Source of the DNA: Adineta vaga
Taxonomy: Eukaryota; Rotifera
DNA length: 64,000 nucleotides
Direction of reading: 5' to 3'
Assembly (NCBI GenBank): GCA_021613535.1
Contig: CP075493.1
Location: 16,802,001 to 16,866,000, forward strand
Each line of letters starts with the position of its first letter. Position 1 is the first letter of the stretch. The position numbers and the translations under genes are program-made. A model generated the notes under the pieces. It was given only the letters and a program-made list of their open reading frames with translations, did no database searches and was not told where the DNA came from. Positions 1 through 11,103 of this stretch are shown here, piece after piece.

Positions 1-183
1 CGATCAAACTATTATTTGTTTTCTTCGGCAAATATACTATTTTATCAAAGAAAGAAAATGAAATTATTTTGTGTCAATATTTATTGATTTCTCGAGTATT
101 TTTAAGATTAATAGCACCTGCATATGGAAACCATTGTTCTCAAGGGGAAAAAAGCGATACTTCAAATACTTTAAATACTTTTT

Positions 184-257
184 GAAGTACGAGTGAAGTA
201 CGACTGAAGTACGGTGGGTGTGGGTGTGACTATGCTCTTAATCCACACCCACACTTT
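184..257. repeat. GT-rich hairpin repeat preceded by an 11-bp triplet repeat
   Basis: Three direct copies of a gaagtacg-containing 11-mer (about 184-212) run into a GT-rich stretch (gtgggtgtgggtg) whose imperfect inverted partner (ccacacccacac) lies about 30 bases on. This is one member of a dispersed hairpin family seen at about a dozen places in the window. No coding capacity. Confidence 0.6.
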
Positions 258-319
258 CAAATCGATTTTATTACTATTCTTATTTTCATCAACGAAACTT
301 ACACGATAAAATCAAAACA

Positions 320-647
320 ATGATAACGGTTTTCTATGTATATAGTGCACCAGGTAGTTTTTGTACAAGAAATAAATTCAATATGAATTTGATTTGTATA
401 GTATCAGATATTCCAACGGATAAACTCTCAAATGTAGATATTAAAATAGTAAATTCTCTTTCTTTTTTTAATTCAGTTGAATTCTATAGTTTTCTTTGAA
501 TAGATTCCTTCATGTCCACATATTTTGCGTCCAGAAATCGAATGTGAAAATTCTATACCAACTTTTTTGACATTTAATAGCAAATTATGTCGAGGATGCC
601 CACGTTGTGATTTACCAATAGGCGAACAAACCAAAGAAGATGTTTAG
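320..647 (+). CDS. possible small two-exon Cys-rich protein gene
   Basis: An ATG at 320 opens 43 codons to 448. A 55-bp GT-AG intron (449-503) then joins in phase 0 to 504-647, ending in TAG. The product would be about 90 residues. The second exon is cysteine-rich (SCPH, ECEN, LCRGCPRCD) in its last 45 residues. I recognise no family. The N-terminus is not a convincing signal peptide, and an acceptor-like tatatag near 345 means the true first exon could lie upstream, leaving only the 3' end here. The support is the length-typical intron that restores frame and the clustered cysteines. It may also be a decayed gene end. Confidence 0.35.
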
Positions 648-1159
648 AATTATTAATTAAAATAAAAGATTTTTTCTTTTAATCAGAAGAAAAAATAGAA
701 TAGTTTTCTTATTTTTTCTTTAAAGTACGTCAGTAATGTATGTTTATAATAATAATACATTCTTCATGTGCTTTCGTTCGTCACAATTCATTGCCAATAT
801 CTATGAATAGATTTAATCATTACAGGTTATAATTGCAATTTTTACGAGTAATAAATCATACATTATTTTCAGTATACCGAGTCATTAGATAACATTGAAT
901 ATTCTGTCGAACTATTTCGTGAGGATGTGGAGTTTAGGTGAAGATAAAACAGAAAAATCTATATCTTGATTATCAGTGATAAATATTATGCAATGTGTCA
1001 TACTTCCTAAGAAGTACTTTGAATAATCTCGGTTTTTACTGTCTAAAATACTTTCGTGATGATAATACATTATGATTTATTGCAAATCGTAAATGGATTA
1101 TAAAATTTATTGCTTCTTGTAAGCTTGGAAACTTTTAACAATTAATCATTCCGTGTATG
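648..1159. other. intergenic, no gene seen
   Basis: AT-rich spacer with poly-T and ATAA runs. I see no supported coding region or RNA gene. Confidence 0.5.
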
Positions 1160-1160
1160 T

Positions 1161-1170
1161 ATATATAAAG
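1161..1170 (+). promoter_or_regulatory. TATA box of the 1228-1648 gene
   Basis: The string atatataaag lies about 60 bases upstream of the ATG at 1228, a suitable distance for a core promoter with a short 5' leader. The assignment is by sequence and position only. Confidence 0.45.
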
Positions 1171-1227
1171 TATGCCAATTTGAGAAAAATTTCAATATTC
1201 ATACTTTTATACAACGAAACACAAGAA

Positions 1228-1648
1228 ATGCAGTTTTTAACAATACTTTTTCTTTTGGCGGCAGGTAATTACATTATTTGAATTCTTTTATAACGAACTA
1301 TAATTAGAATTCGTTCTAATGTGAAATACATAGCCAATATTCACTTTTGTTTTATTTGCAGGTCTTTTATGTTTTCATAAATATGCCGCCGCTAATGCAA
1401 TATATCCAACATCAATGGAAGTTGACTCTATTCTGAACACGTCTGAGACAACGACATTGAATCAAACAATTAATTGGACATTAAGTGATAATTATATTCA
1501 GGCAAAAGAATCAATGGTAGTTAGAAGTGAATCGAATCAATCACTTTCAGTCGGAGCAATTATTGGAATTGTGATAGGAACAATGGCCGGTTTTTGTATA
1601 TTCTGTTGTTTCTGTATGTTTTGTTTGAAAGGTTTCTGTTCAGACTGA
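1228..1648 (+). CDS. small secreted/one-pass membrane protein, two exons
   Basis: Exon 1 is 1228-1264 and exon 2 is 1362-1648, joined in phase 1 over a 97-bp intron (gtaatt...tttgcag), giving 107 residues. Exon 1 plus the start of exon 2 encode a hydrophobic signal peptide (MQFLTILFLLAAG then LLCF). About 50 Thr/Asn/Ser-rich extracellular residues follow, with potential N-glycosylation sites (NQT, NWT, NQS). A membrane span follows (VGAIIGIVIGTMAGFCIF), then a very Cys-rich short tail (CCFCMFCLKGFC). This reads as a small type I membrane protein; the clustered cysteines by the membrane suggest palmitoylation or metal contact (inference). I do not recognise the family. A TATA-like box at 1161 supports the start. 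Confidence 0.7.
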
Positions 1649-1827
1649 TTACCATTAATAAGTAAACCCCAAATATAAGAATTGAAATGCATCATTCTGA
1701 TGCGAAAGATCAAACAGAGATATAGTTGGCATTAGTCATATAATTTGGATCAAGTCGATTAGTAGAGAGTACATAAGCATCTAGATTGCTTGATGATATT
1801 GAATTTTAATCAATGATGGTGATGTAC

Positions 1828-1887
1828 CATCTTGAGGGTGTGGGTTAAGAGCAAAGCCACAATCTCATCCACCCACACCCTTGATAT
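1828..1887. repeat. GT-rich hairpin repeat
   Basis: The left arm catcttgagggtgtgggtta is followed by a spacer and a right arm ccacccacacccttga, an imperfect inverted repeat of about 60 bp. Its TTGAGGGTGTGGGT core recurs elsewhere in the window, for example at 7060-7080 and 24680-24692 in inverted form. Confidence 0.65.
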
Positions 1888-2117
1888 GTCCGTAGATCGT
1901 CACTACAACACCGTAGAAAGCAATTATGAAACTTATAAAGATTGACAAGAATTCTTATAATCCAGTTCCTCATTGAAACGTTATTAAAGCAGAGATATCC
2001 ATCGCAGTTGAATATGTGTCACTGTCGCGATGGTATTTTTGAAAATCTCTGGTTTTCCAAGACTCTGATCCATTTAAGCGGAAGCTGCTGCTACTAATCG
2101 ATCAAATTCATCAAATT

Positions 2118-2175
2118 TTGAGGGGATGGGTGGGGTATATTTATTGATCAATCTCAATCACACCCATCGTTTGCG
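2118..2175. repeat. GT-rich hairpin repeat
   Basis: ttttgaggggatgggtgggg is followed by gtatatttattgatc and a CA-rich arm (atcacacccatcg). The internal gtatatttattgatc is shared with the copy at 7020-7080, which shows that these are homologous copies and not chance GT runs. Confidence 0.6.
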
Positions 2176-2242
2176 GGGATATGTTTTGTTTGGAAATAAT
2201 GGACAAGGAAATGAATCATATCAATCTGATTGAGCTAGAAGA

Positions 2243-2320
2243 ATGTGTTTTGATCAACTGGGAAATCTTTATGTAGCTTTATATGAAAATCATCGAATAC
2301 AAAAATTTGCAATCGAATAA
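2243..2320 (+). pseudogene. NHL-repeat fragment (C-terminal end)
   Basis: A 25-codon open stretch reads CFDQLGNLYVALYENHRIQK and ends in TAA a few residues later. This is the pattern of one NHL beta-propeller blade (fDxxGnlYVaD.xNhRIqkF). NHL-repeat proteins are abundant in bdelloid rotifers. Only one blade is visible, between hairpin repeats, so I call it the remnant of a gene end and not an intact gene. Confidence 0.45.
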
Positions 2321-2393
2321 ACAAAGACCAATGACAGCGAAAATGAAAATCTGCACAGGTCTACGATAAATAAAATTTGTTCTCTTTTATATT

Positions 2394-2447
2394 TGAGGGT
2401 GAGGATATGGTTACGATAAATATTTTTTATCCACACCCGCAAACGCT
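2394..2447. repeat. GT-rich hairpin repeat, degenerate
   Basis: tgagggtgaggatatggtt pairs weakly with ttatccacacccgcaaac about 30 bases on. It lies just downstream of the 7TM receptor gene's 3' end. Confidence 0.45.
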
Positions 2448-2511
2448 ACTTATTTATTTTATTTTTAATAGACAAGTCTTTTATTTTATTGATTTTCTTT
2501 GTTCATTTCAA

Positions 2512-3581
2512 TTATTGAATTTGAGCAGTTTTATTTATAGTTATACCTGTTCGTGAATGAATCATTATTTTTGGTTTCTTCAATCGAATTGCTCGTAAAA
2601 GTTGATCACGAAAACCAGTCAATGAAATGATTGAAACATAAAATGAAGTACTAAAAAATGTATAAGATAATAAATTAATAATTTCACCGATAATATTTTC
2701 CCAAGCAACTTGTAATGCTGATTTTGACCAATTTCCTGTAATATTTCCATATATTAAATTTGCTGCATATGGTAAAAATGAAATCATTGCAACAAATATA
2801 TCCAAGAAGAGCATAATTGTCAATTGTACATCCATCTTTTGTATAGCAGATTGTTCCCCATGAGTTCCTCCATCATTTGTTACTGCTGGAACAACCCGTC
2901 GTCGTTGAGCAACAAGATGAACACTTCGTCCAATTAAAATTCCAAGTATAGTTAAAACAATCATTGGAAAAAGACAGGTGACAATTGCACCGAATAGATT
3001 ATCGAAATAAGCATAGAAACCTGGTTGAGCTTCACATTTTCCGTTTGCTGCTCCGCCATACCAAATTAATTTATGAAAAAGTGCAATTAACCATATGAGA
3101 TAAGATATAATCACGAGCTTTTTAGCTAAAGGAACACGATTTCCCCATCGACGAAAGCCTAAAATTAAAGAAAGAGCTTTTGAGAAAAAGAAAAGAATTC
3201 ATTCGACTTACCAGGTGATCGATGTGCTAAGAAAATTCGATCAAGTGTTGCCAATGCTAAGAAAGTAAAAGCAAGTTGATTACCATAACTCGAACCGAAT
3301 TGACGAATTTTACACAAAAATTCATATCGTGTCATGATGGGAATTTTAAAACCTTTCTGTAAAATTCGTGTTAAAAGAATCGAATTCATATAAATAAAAT
3401 CAACAACAGATCGCCAAAATAAATAAACAGAACAAGCTCGACCACGTAATGATCGAGATCTGTAAATAATTATATTACCAATACTACCAAGAACACCAGT
3501 CACATATATAAATAATCCAAGATAAATATTCAATTGTATTGGAGCAATTAATAGGCCAGAACTTATACTATTCGAAGACAT
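2512..3581 (-). CDS. rhodopsin-type 7TM G-protein-coupled receptor, two exons
   Basis: On the minus strand, exon 1 (3581-3212) and exon 2 (3158-2512) join in phase 1 over a 53-bp intron (gtaagt...ttttag), giving 338 residues. The protein has a short extracellular N-terminus, then TM1 with the class A signature GSIGNIIIYRSRSLRG. A TM3 end reads LATLDRIFLAH, a DRY-like DRI. A long third intracellular loop with basic residues (GRSVHLVAQRRR) follows, and later helices end in an SFYVS variant of NPxxY. It acts as a plasma-membrane receptor, probably for a peptide; bdelloids carry many such FMRFamide/galanin-receptor-like genes. An in-frame ATG at 3674 would add a lysine-rich, non-receptor-like extension, so I prefer the ATG at 3581. 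The ligand is unknown. Confidence 0.8.
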
Positions 3582-3674
3582 GTTAGAAATGGAAATGAGA
3601 AAGATCTCAAATTTTTTTTTCTTTTTATAAAAAAGAGTTAGGCATGAAATCATGATGACAGAATTTGTTTCCAT

Positions 3675-4388
3675 CTCGTAGAATTGGAAGTAACTGAATG
3701 CCTACTTTATAATGTTTTTTTAACGTGAAATAATTTTGTAGTATATTCAGAACAAAAGAAATCGAGGATAAAACAAATGTAGATTAGTTTAATGTGACAA
3801 AATCATGAATAGTTTCTTTTCAAATTCTTTCGGTATCTTATTAGTTATTCAAGCAAACAACTTCACACTTCGATAATCCATAAAGATTGATGAGAAACAA
3901 ATTATCAGATATGAAGAACTTGAACTTAATTATTATTTTCAAAGACATTTCTCGGTCATATATGACGAGTGAATTTGCGAAAAAGTACATTTTTTAACTC
4001 ACATTATGTTTAATTATGAATCTTTTTTGTGAATGAATGTATAGATTATATCTTCTTCTTCTATCGTCGTACATGTATTCGATTATTCACAGTTATTCGT
4101 GTAACTATTGTCTTGATCAATCCTTGATACGAAGTTAATATATTCTTGACTCTTCGTCGAAGTGTTGCTAAAGATGAAAGAAAAACGAACGGAAAAAGGT
4201 CGTGTGAGATAATGTTAGCGTCATCCACTGGACCCTTTATTCTCAGATTTCTCTTTCTACATATATATATATATATGTGTGTGTGTGTTTGTTTTTGTGT
4301 TTATGGTGAGATTAAATTAATACGAAACAAGCTCGACAGGAGCTAACAGAGTTATATGAGCTTCAGAATATATTAGAAAAGAGGTCAG
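3675..4388. other. intergenic with TA/TG microsatellite
   Basis: No gene is supported. A (TA)n-(TG)n microsatellite lies at about 4259-4290. Short open stretches here are low-complexity. Confidence 0.5.
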
Positions 4389-4664
4389 TCAAAAGGTAAA
4401 AATGGTATTTGTGGCGACTGGAATTGGATTTGACCAACTAAGTAAAAATAAGCTACTTAGTAAATCATGATTAAAGAGGAGGTCGTCATTTTTCTGTTGA
4501 ACAAAATTCGTTTTGTTGTCACGACACACAGAATTTGATTCTGTCATTGTATTCAAATCACCAACATAAATATTCGATTCATCATTATTAACAATAACTG
4601 AACATGGATGATTCAATTGATTTATATTCAATCTAACATTATTTTCACCACAGACTGGACACCA
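4389..4664 (-). pseudogene. NHL-repeat fragment
   Basis: Reading leftward from about 4664, the frame gives VCGENNVRLNINQLNHPCSV followed by IVNNDESNIYVGDLN. This is a clear NHL blade (nqLnhP.gv.vd....iYVaD), after which the similarity fades into unrelated sequence. The opposite orientation to the fragment at 2243 means the two are not pieces of one intact gene. I read it as a remnant; it could instead be one exon of a gene whose other exons I cannot see. Confidence 0.45.
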
Positions 4665-4689
4665 TTTTTACTATCAAATGACTATAATA

Positions 4690-5490
4690 TTGAACGTGAT
4701 AAATTGAGATAATCTGAAAAATAGATATTACTCATTTTTTTCGTAACAAAAAGTCCTGCTCGATGATCCAATTCAGATTTGGAATCAGACCGGTGGACCG
4801 GTGTATACTGATTTAATTGATATTTTTGTTAAATTTTCGATATCCGGAGGATTTTCGATGTTAGTCGTTTCATAAATAATGGGAAATATTTTCATTGAAT
4901 CTTGGTTACCAATAGTAGAGATACAACATAACTACTAAAAGTAGCGAAAATGTCGGGGGAATTTTGTTATGAAAACGTTTCGCATACTGGAAATAAGTCT
5001 TTATCTCTTCCAAAGAGTTGATATAATGAAAAAAATAATAAGAGTGATTATGATAACGATAATTGACCAAAAATGCACCTAAGACTATCAGTGTCGATCC
5101 GTATGGTCAATATATATTTAAATGCGGCGTTGAAATTAAAATTCTGCTTGTGTAGCGAGAATATATATATGGTGGGAAAATATAATATAATAAAGAAACA
5201 ATGAAAGAAAGAGAATCATAAAACAAAATGGGGTCCATCAGAAAAAGACATTGCAAATATGATAGTGAAAGAATGATGCCAGTATTAACAAATTTGAATC
5301 TATGCAGAAATAACGTAGTGTCACTAAAGCACTTTTAATGACTGAACGAATAAGAGCAATAAAGAGAATTACAACATTTTTAAACTGATTTCAAATTCAA
5401 AGTTAAAATGTCACTTCTAATTATTTTCTTTTATATTTATTCAAATTATTTCCATTGTAAATAGATATTATCATTTAAACAATTCCTTTT
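4690..5490. other. intergenic, no gene seen
   Basis: AT-rich sequence with many stops in all frames. No RNA gene or repeat of note. Confidence 0.4.
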
Positions 5491-5496
5491 TATAAT

Positions 5497-6400
5497 CTAA
5501 GAGAAGTTTTTTTTATTATGAATCATTTTGTTTAAGTTATTGATCATCTTATCATCTGTCATTGGATTATAAAAACACAATGAATTAAGATAAGAATTTA
5601 ATGTAATATTGATTTTTTTAAGAATAGATCGAATATCTAAATGAGGTATAGATGTTGAAATAAGATTTTCCCATGGAAAAGCATTGAGATAATCGATATT
5701 GTTAGAACGAGTATTTAACGAATAAACTTTCAATGTTGAGCCTATATTTCTAATTAACACTTCAAAATCAAACATTCTTTCATTGAAATACATAAAAAAT
5801 GTGTTAAATTACACCATAGGATAGGACGAACGTTTTGAACTGTTGGATAATAATAAAAATGTTTCTTGAGAATAAGACAACAAAGATATGGTGTATATGA
5901 TAATAGATTTCAAATATCAAAGAAAGAAAAACTATGATTAATAACAAGATGTTCTAAATTCTCTGTTTGTATTAAAAGGTAATAATTCGAATCGATATAA
6001 ATGATTATCTATTGATAATTTGAAATATTTCAATGTTTGTAAAGTAAAAATAAATTTATAAATTTGAGCAATATTGACATTATTATCTAATATTTCGATT
6101 GTTATAATGATTTGAGACAAGGTAAAAGTTGTAAATTTGAAAAAAATTAGTTAAATTAACATAAAGTGATTCGAGATAAATAAATGATGAATCAATTGTA
6201 TTTAATGGAAATATTAAATGAAGTGAATCGATTTGTTGTTTATTAGATTGAATAATTTCATTATAATTATTCTGGAAATGCTCGTCGAGAATATTTAAAT
6301 AAAATGAGGTTTAAGATTTCATAGAAAAGTTCATTGAATAAATCTTCAATTGAAGATCTAGAAAATAAAAAGAATTATTTTCATTTTCATGAAACTTACA
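5497..6400 (-). pseudogene. F-box/LRR-like gene remnant
   Basis: Two open blocks on the minus strand (6120-5938 and 5793-5497), and a third readable segment between them, give phrases such as LKYFKLSIDNHLYRF, LEHLVINHSFSFFDI, NLLSYTPYL, FDFEVLIRNIGSTLKVYSL and DYLNAFPWENLIS. This order of leucine-rich strands is what I know from the large F-box-like family of bdelloids. Stops and frame changes interrupt it (for example a TGA after FFDI), so the copy looks dead. The F-box itself is not visible. The family call is from memory of the pattern. Confidence 0.4.
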
Positions 6401-7176
6401 TGTTTTCTTTCATATTGATATGACGTTGTATTTCAATCATATATCAATATCATATATAAGAGGGTTAACTGCGGAATTGGTGGACGGCGATGATAACTGA
6501 CAAAGACGTTTGTTTTAGCTGAAATTTAGAGTATCTTGTCGATTTTATTATACGTAAAGAATGTCAATGTGAATATTTGTTCTATTATTCATTGTAAAAT
6601 ATTTCTATAAGAATTAAAATTTTACATTCTACTAATGAATATTTTCTAGTACAGGGTCCTGATGTTCGTACAGTATATGGTGAGAATATCAATGAGAATA
6701 TCTTCTTTCAGTCTCTAAAAACACGTGACTTTGTATTTTCCGTTACAATATTACAATTCTTTTACTTGTTCGTAACGCTTCTCTCGATCTTGGAATGGTT
6801 GCTACGCATTAATCATCTATTTTTTTCCAACATCAGATAACTACACACTAGTCACCGAGACGAAAAAAGGGAAGAAATAGTAACACTCTTTTCTAGATAG
6901 CGAAGCCTCATTTTACTTGGAAACCAACTTTTTTCACACGATACCATCATCAATCATTATTCAGTCTAGATACAATAAAATATTGACACTCAAGAACCAT
7001 ATCTTACTGTTATTTGGATGTAGGTGTAGTATATTTATTGATCCATCTCACTCACAGCTAAACCCACACCCTCAAGATGGTTGTTACAACAATTATATTA
7101 TATAGATCATTATATAATTCAATCAAATTCATGAAGTTACATCTATTCTTTTTCATAGTTTTCTTTTCTTGTTCAA
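6401..7176. other. intergenic containing one hairpin repeat
   Basis: No gene is supported. The 3' part holds the GT-rich hairpin copy at 7015-7081, about 100 bases from the stop of the triplicated membrane-protein gene. Confidence 0.5.
7015..7081. repeat. GT-rich hairpin repeat
   Basis: ggatgtaggtgtagtatattt is followed by ttgatccatctcactcac and the right arm aacccacaccctcaagatgg. The right arm is the inverse of the TTGAGGGTGTGGGTT arm at 1830-1846. The interior matches the copy at 2118-2175. Confidence 0.65.
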
Positions 7177-10100
7177 TTAAGATAGTTGTGGTCTAATACG
7201 CATTCGATTATTTAAAAGAAGTATTATACGAATAAAATGCGGAATAACCAAGTAAAGTACAAGTGAGATGGCCATGTAAAAACTAAGGAATACAGTCAAT
7301 ACGTATAAGAAATCAAATCGATCTGCAACTGGATATGTACAATAACGAGGAGCACATTCCGTAAAAAATAATTCATATGATATATTCGTCAACCAACTGT
7401 CAATAAAAAGTTCATTGATAATCGTAGTAAATGTATCCTCTGTAGAAAAGTGTTGTAATAATGATGCATTTAATGGAGAAAAATCTGGCCGAGCAAATGG
7501 ACTATACCATGCAGTGTTCGATCCATATGGAGATCCGAGTTTAGTTGACAAGAAAAATGAAGTTAAACATGAATATGAATAAAAACACGAGAGCGATGTT
7601 GCTAGATATGATTCCAATAGAAAACAACCATACATAACACTATCAATCGTATGAAGTAATGTTCCATTCCATGAATAGATACCAGCAAGCTGCATACATT
7701 TACGCGAAGTAGCACAAGAACATGATGAATTGTATATCACTGGTTCAGTAAAAAATAATTTCTCGCTAACGTTTGAATATTGTTTGACTTTGAGTAACCA
7801 ATTAGTACTAAAGATAGACATGATAGCATTACCTTGTACAATATCTTGATTAAGTTGTAGAGTATGTATAAAATTTTTACGCATATTAATTAATAGTTGA
7901 TTAATTTTTATCGTAGTTTGTGATTCAAATTCATTACGATCTAATAATTGAACAGTAATAAATGATGTCGATTGAAAACTTCGAATTGAGTTCGATATGG
8001 TTGAATTGGCTAAGTTACAGAATGATCGAATCCAAATAAAAAGACTTGTTCCCCAACGACGAAAGTCTATCGGATAAACCCACGCAATATTATCTGGAAC
8101 ATTGAGAGCGCCGAGCCAATTTATCCATTCAGAACGCTTTATATAATCACTGTTGCATATAGGATGTAGACTTGCATTCAATCTTGTAATAAATAAACGA
8201 TGAGAAATTGCAATTTTTGAACAAGGACATTGAAGTGTATTGCTATACATAGATTTTAATCGTTCGAAATCTTGTATAGATGGATTGTATAAATATTCAG
8301 AATGATATCGTTTTATTAAACTTGTATACATCACAAGTCCAATAATTGACAGAGAAAATAATATAATATAGAGTTTTGTTGAAAGTCGTTCTTGATAGAC
8401 AGTATTAACTGTACTGGATCGTTTTGAAAACCAATTAACTAATAAAAATTTTGACCAGAATTTTTTATATGCAGAAATTGATCGAGAAGTATCAGATTCT
8501 CTAGGATTTGTTTGAATGTAATTCAGACGCAAACACCTTAATATAAATCGTACAATCCATGGCACAAGAATTCTTAAGCCTTTATTCAAACCACCATATA
8601 TAGCAATAATAGTTAGGATAGTTAAAATAATGTCATATCGTATTTTTTCCGTATAAGTACACGTTTTCGGTGAACAACCATAATAAAATTTTTCATAAGA
8701 GACATGTACAGTCCAACTTTCAAGAAGAAGTTGAGTCATTAATTCCCTCATTGTTGTGTTTGGATAAAATCGACTGGTTAAACTGACATTCAACGGTGTA
8801 ATATCAAACATATCTTCTATACCTGTCATCAAAAATGAGTTACGAATATATGTTAAACATGATTTATTAAACCAACATTCTAATGTAGAAATAAGTGCAT
8901 CATCCATTCTTAAACAACCAGAAAATAATCCACGAGGAAAATATTGTACCGATGATGAATTATAATAGAACCATACGGCTGTACCACAAAGAGAAGTATC
9001 ACCTGCGCACGAACAAAAAGTAGCACTTCCATATGGATGATTGTAATCGATAATGAACGATAGTTTAGACACCATGATAATTTGTCCGTTTGGTTTTAAA
9101 TAAATCTGTGCATTTGAACTAGGTTCTGTCACCAATTGGTTAGCAATCGTAACACTTTGTAATAGAGCAAACATGTTTGTAAAATCACTTAAAGTTGTAT
9201 TAGTAAATGTATCAATGAATAATTGTGTTTGTTCCTCAAATTGCCACTGAGGTAAAACATCATTATTAATAAATTGAGTAGCATTGAATATACGTAATGA
9301 ATCACTAATAGTGTTGTTAGCTAAAGCACAAAACGATTCAAGTACTGCAAAATTGGATGGCTTTATTCGACGAGAATTATAATATAAATTTTGTGTAGAG
9401 AAATTTCCATCAAATAATCGATTATACCAATTAGATGAGATAAATTGACTTGAACAAAGTTGATGTAACGTAGGTGTAATTTCAATAAATTCATTTTGAG
9501 CTATTGATAACTGAGAACATTCACATTTAAGAGAATCTGAATGGCTCTGATATAAATATGTATAAGTACTTAATGATGGATTCATAACTGTAATATTCTG
9601 TAATTGTGAAGAAAAAAATGTATAAACTCCAAGACCACTGATACAAATAATAAGACAAATAAAATAGACACGAGTAGAAATGTGTTGACGATAAATAACA
9701 TGTTCATCACGAGAATATGTATTAAAGATATTCAAGTTCAACAGTAATATATAGATTTTATTTGGTACAGAACGAAGGAATAACATGAACTTTTGTTTCA
9801 TGTAATTTTGTTCTGACTGCGTTGCTTGAACATTTTCCATCGTTTGTCGACGTCGATGATAAACAAGCAAAACTAATTTCACAATAAATAATGTAACAAA
9901 TTTTAATATAAAAACTAAACCTCCAAATACAGCGAGTATAGTAGTGAACATGAACCGAAAATCAAATCGTTCAGTAGAAATATAAGTGCATAATGATGGT
10001 TTACATTGTGAATAATAAAGATTAAATGAAGTGTTGAGTCGTATTTCTTCAATAAATAATTCATTAAGCATGTTTTCAATTGATGTATTCATGTGAGGAT

Positions 10101-11103
10101 ATCTATTGGATATTGATAAAAATAAAGATGTTATATTTAAATTTGGATGTAATATATCTAAGCAAGTTGATTGATAATAACATTCAAATGTAGAACGGAG
10201 AAGTGCATCAAGTGGATAACAATCAAAGAATATTCCTGGTATAGTTCTGTTGGCACTGATATCATTATAAATACCTTTTGTATTCCACATGGCAAATTCA
10301 AAGAAACCAGATAATTTTGAACAACCAATAGAACTGGATTTACCACACAAACAATCATCGTATATATTACTTACAAAATTTAGACCTGGATATCCTTCAG
10401 TTAGAGTATAGTAAATAGGAAAATCCATATGAGCATTTATACCTAAACCAGAAATAAGTTTCTCATTAGATGTAATATAGCGAATAGCACGAAGATTTCG
10501 TGCAAATGTAGTTTTAGCAGTATTAATCATGAATTGAAGGGCAGCTTCTGTTCGTATTTTAACTTCAACAGCGGACATTAATTGTAGACTAAGTATTGTT
10601 GAAATATTAAAATTATCAATTGTATTTGCGATGATATCTTGAAAATTTTGACAAAATGCAGCAACTAACTGCCAAAATGCATTTAATATTGTGCGAATAT
10701 CCATTGGCCAAATATAAGTGACATTAGCTGCATAAAGTGATTCAATCCATTTCAATGAAATAAAATGACTCGAACAAACTGAATGAAAACTAATATTGAT
10801 TTGCACAAATGTTCCATAGGGTATTGCTACTCTCCAACAATCACATCGAAGACTAGTGAATGATTGTTTGAATATGTCTTCAAATTGCCTATGATTTGGG
10901 TATTCAACTGTGATAGTGTTCGTGTGAACACTAAAACCTGTATATATAATTAATGCAATAAATGCAATAGTCATTAAACTTAAATAGACACGAGTAGATA
11001 GACGTTCGCGTTGTATAGTGTTGATATCAGTTGAATCTGATTCGAATACATTCAACGTGACTAATTCTTTTTGAATCCAATGAATGATACGCATAATTAT
11101 CAT
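7177..11103 (-). CDS. 1308-residue membrane protein of three tandem ~435-residue units
   Basis: A single uninterrupted exon. Three homologous units start near residues 1, 440 and 875. Each opens with a basic segment and (R/H)(L/I)STR(V/L)Y running into a TM helix (residues 38-58 in unit 1: VYLSLMTIAFIALIIYTGF). Each then has a large, glycosylation-rich extracellular part with conserved cysteines (LRCDC / LKCEC / LQCPC; HSVCSSHFIS / HQLCSSQFIS / HPICNSDYIK) and a CxYxxxxRFD-type entry (LCTYISTERFDF, TCTYTEKIRYDI, YCTYPVADRFDF) into a second TM segment. With two TMs per unit, all three ectodomains would lie on the same side. I know no functional assignment. The lack of introns over 3.9 kb is notable. 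Start chosen at the first ATG (11103); a second ATG three codons on is equally possible. Confidence 0.8.
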   Translation of the reverse strand: MIIMRIIHWIQKELVTLNVFESDSTDINTIQRERLSTRVYLSLMTIAFIALIIYTGFSVHTNTITVEYPNHRQFEDIFKQSFTSLRCDCWRVAIPYGTFVQINISFHSVCSSHFISLKWIESLYAANVTYIWPMDIRTILNAFWQLVAAFCQNFQDIIANTIDNFNISTILSLQLMSAVEVKIRTEAALQFMINTAKTTFARNLRAIRYITSNEKLISGLGINAHMDFPIYYTLTEGYPGLNFVSNIYDDCLCGKSSSIGCSKLSGFFEFAMWNTKGIYNDISANRTIPGIFFDCYPLDALLRSTFECYYQSTCLDILHPNLNITSLFLSISNRYPHMNTSIENMLNELFIEEIRLNTSFNLYYSQCKPSLCTYISTERFDFRFMFTTILAVFGGLVFILKFVTLFIVKLVLLVYHRRRQTMENVQATQSEQNYMKQKFMLFLRSVPNKIYILLLNLNIFNTYSRDEHVIYRQHISTRVYFICLIICISGLGVYTFFSSQLQNITVMNPSLSTYTYLYQSHSDSLKCECSQLSIAQNEFIEITPTLHQLCSSQFISSNWYNRLFDGNFSTQNLYYNSRRIKPSNFAVLESFCALANNTISDSLRIFNATQFINNDVLPQWQFEEQTQLFIDTFTNTTLSDFTNMFALLQSVTIANQLVTEPSSNAQIYLKPNGQIIMVSKLSFIIDYNHPYGSATFCSCAGDTSLCGTAVWFYYNSSSVQYFPRGLFSGCLRMDDALISTLECWFNKSCLTYIRNSFLMTGIEDMFDITPLNVSLTSRFYPNTTMRELMTQLLLESWTVHVSYEKFYYGCSPKTCTYTEKIRYDIILTILTIIAIYGGLNKGLRILVPWIVRFILRCLRLNYIQTNPRESDTSRSISAYKKFWSKFLLVNWFSKRSSTVNTVYQERLSTKLYIILFSLSIIGLVMYTSLIKRYHSEYLYNPSIQDFERLKSMYSNTLQCPCSKIAISHRLFITRLNASLHPICNSDYIKRSEWINWLGALNVPDNIAWVYPIDFRRWGTSLFIWIRSFCNLANSTISNSIRSFQSTSFITVQLLDRNEFESQTTIKINQLLINMRKNFIHTLQLNQDIVQGNAIMSIFSTNWLLKVKQYSNVSEKLFFTEPVIYNSSCSCATSRKCMQLAGIYSWNGTLLHTIDSVMYGCFLLESYLATSLSCFYSYSCLTSFFLSTKLGSPYGSNTAWYSPFARPDFSPLNASLLQHFSTEDTFTTIINELFIDSWLTNISYELFFTECAPRYCTYPVADRFDFLYVLTVFLSFYMAISLVLYLVIPHFIRIILLLNNRMRIRPQLS

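Noticed and set aside
3582-3674. Upstream start for the 7TM receptor at 3674
   Set aside because: The extra residues include a lysine run and a non-receptor-like segment; the ATG at 3581 directly precedes a normal short N-terminus and TM1.
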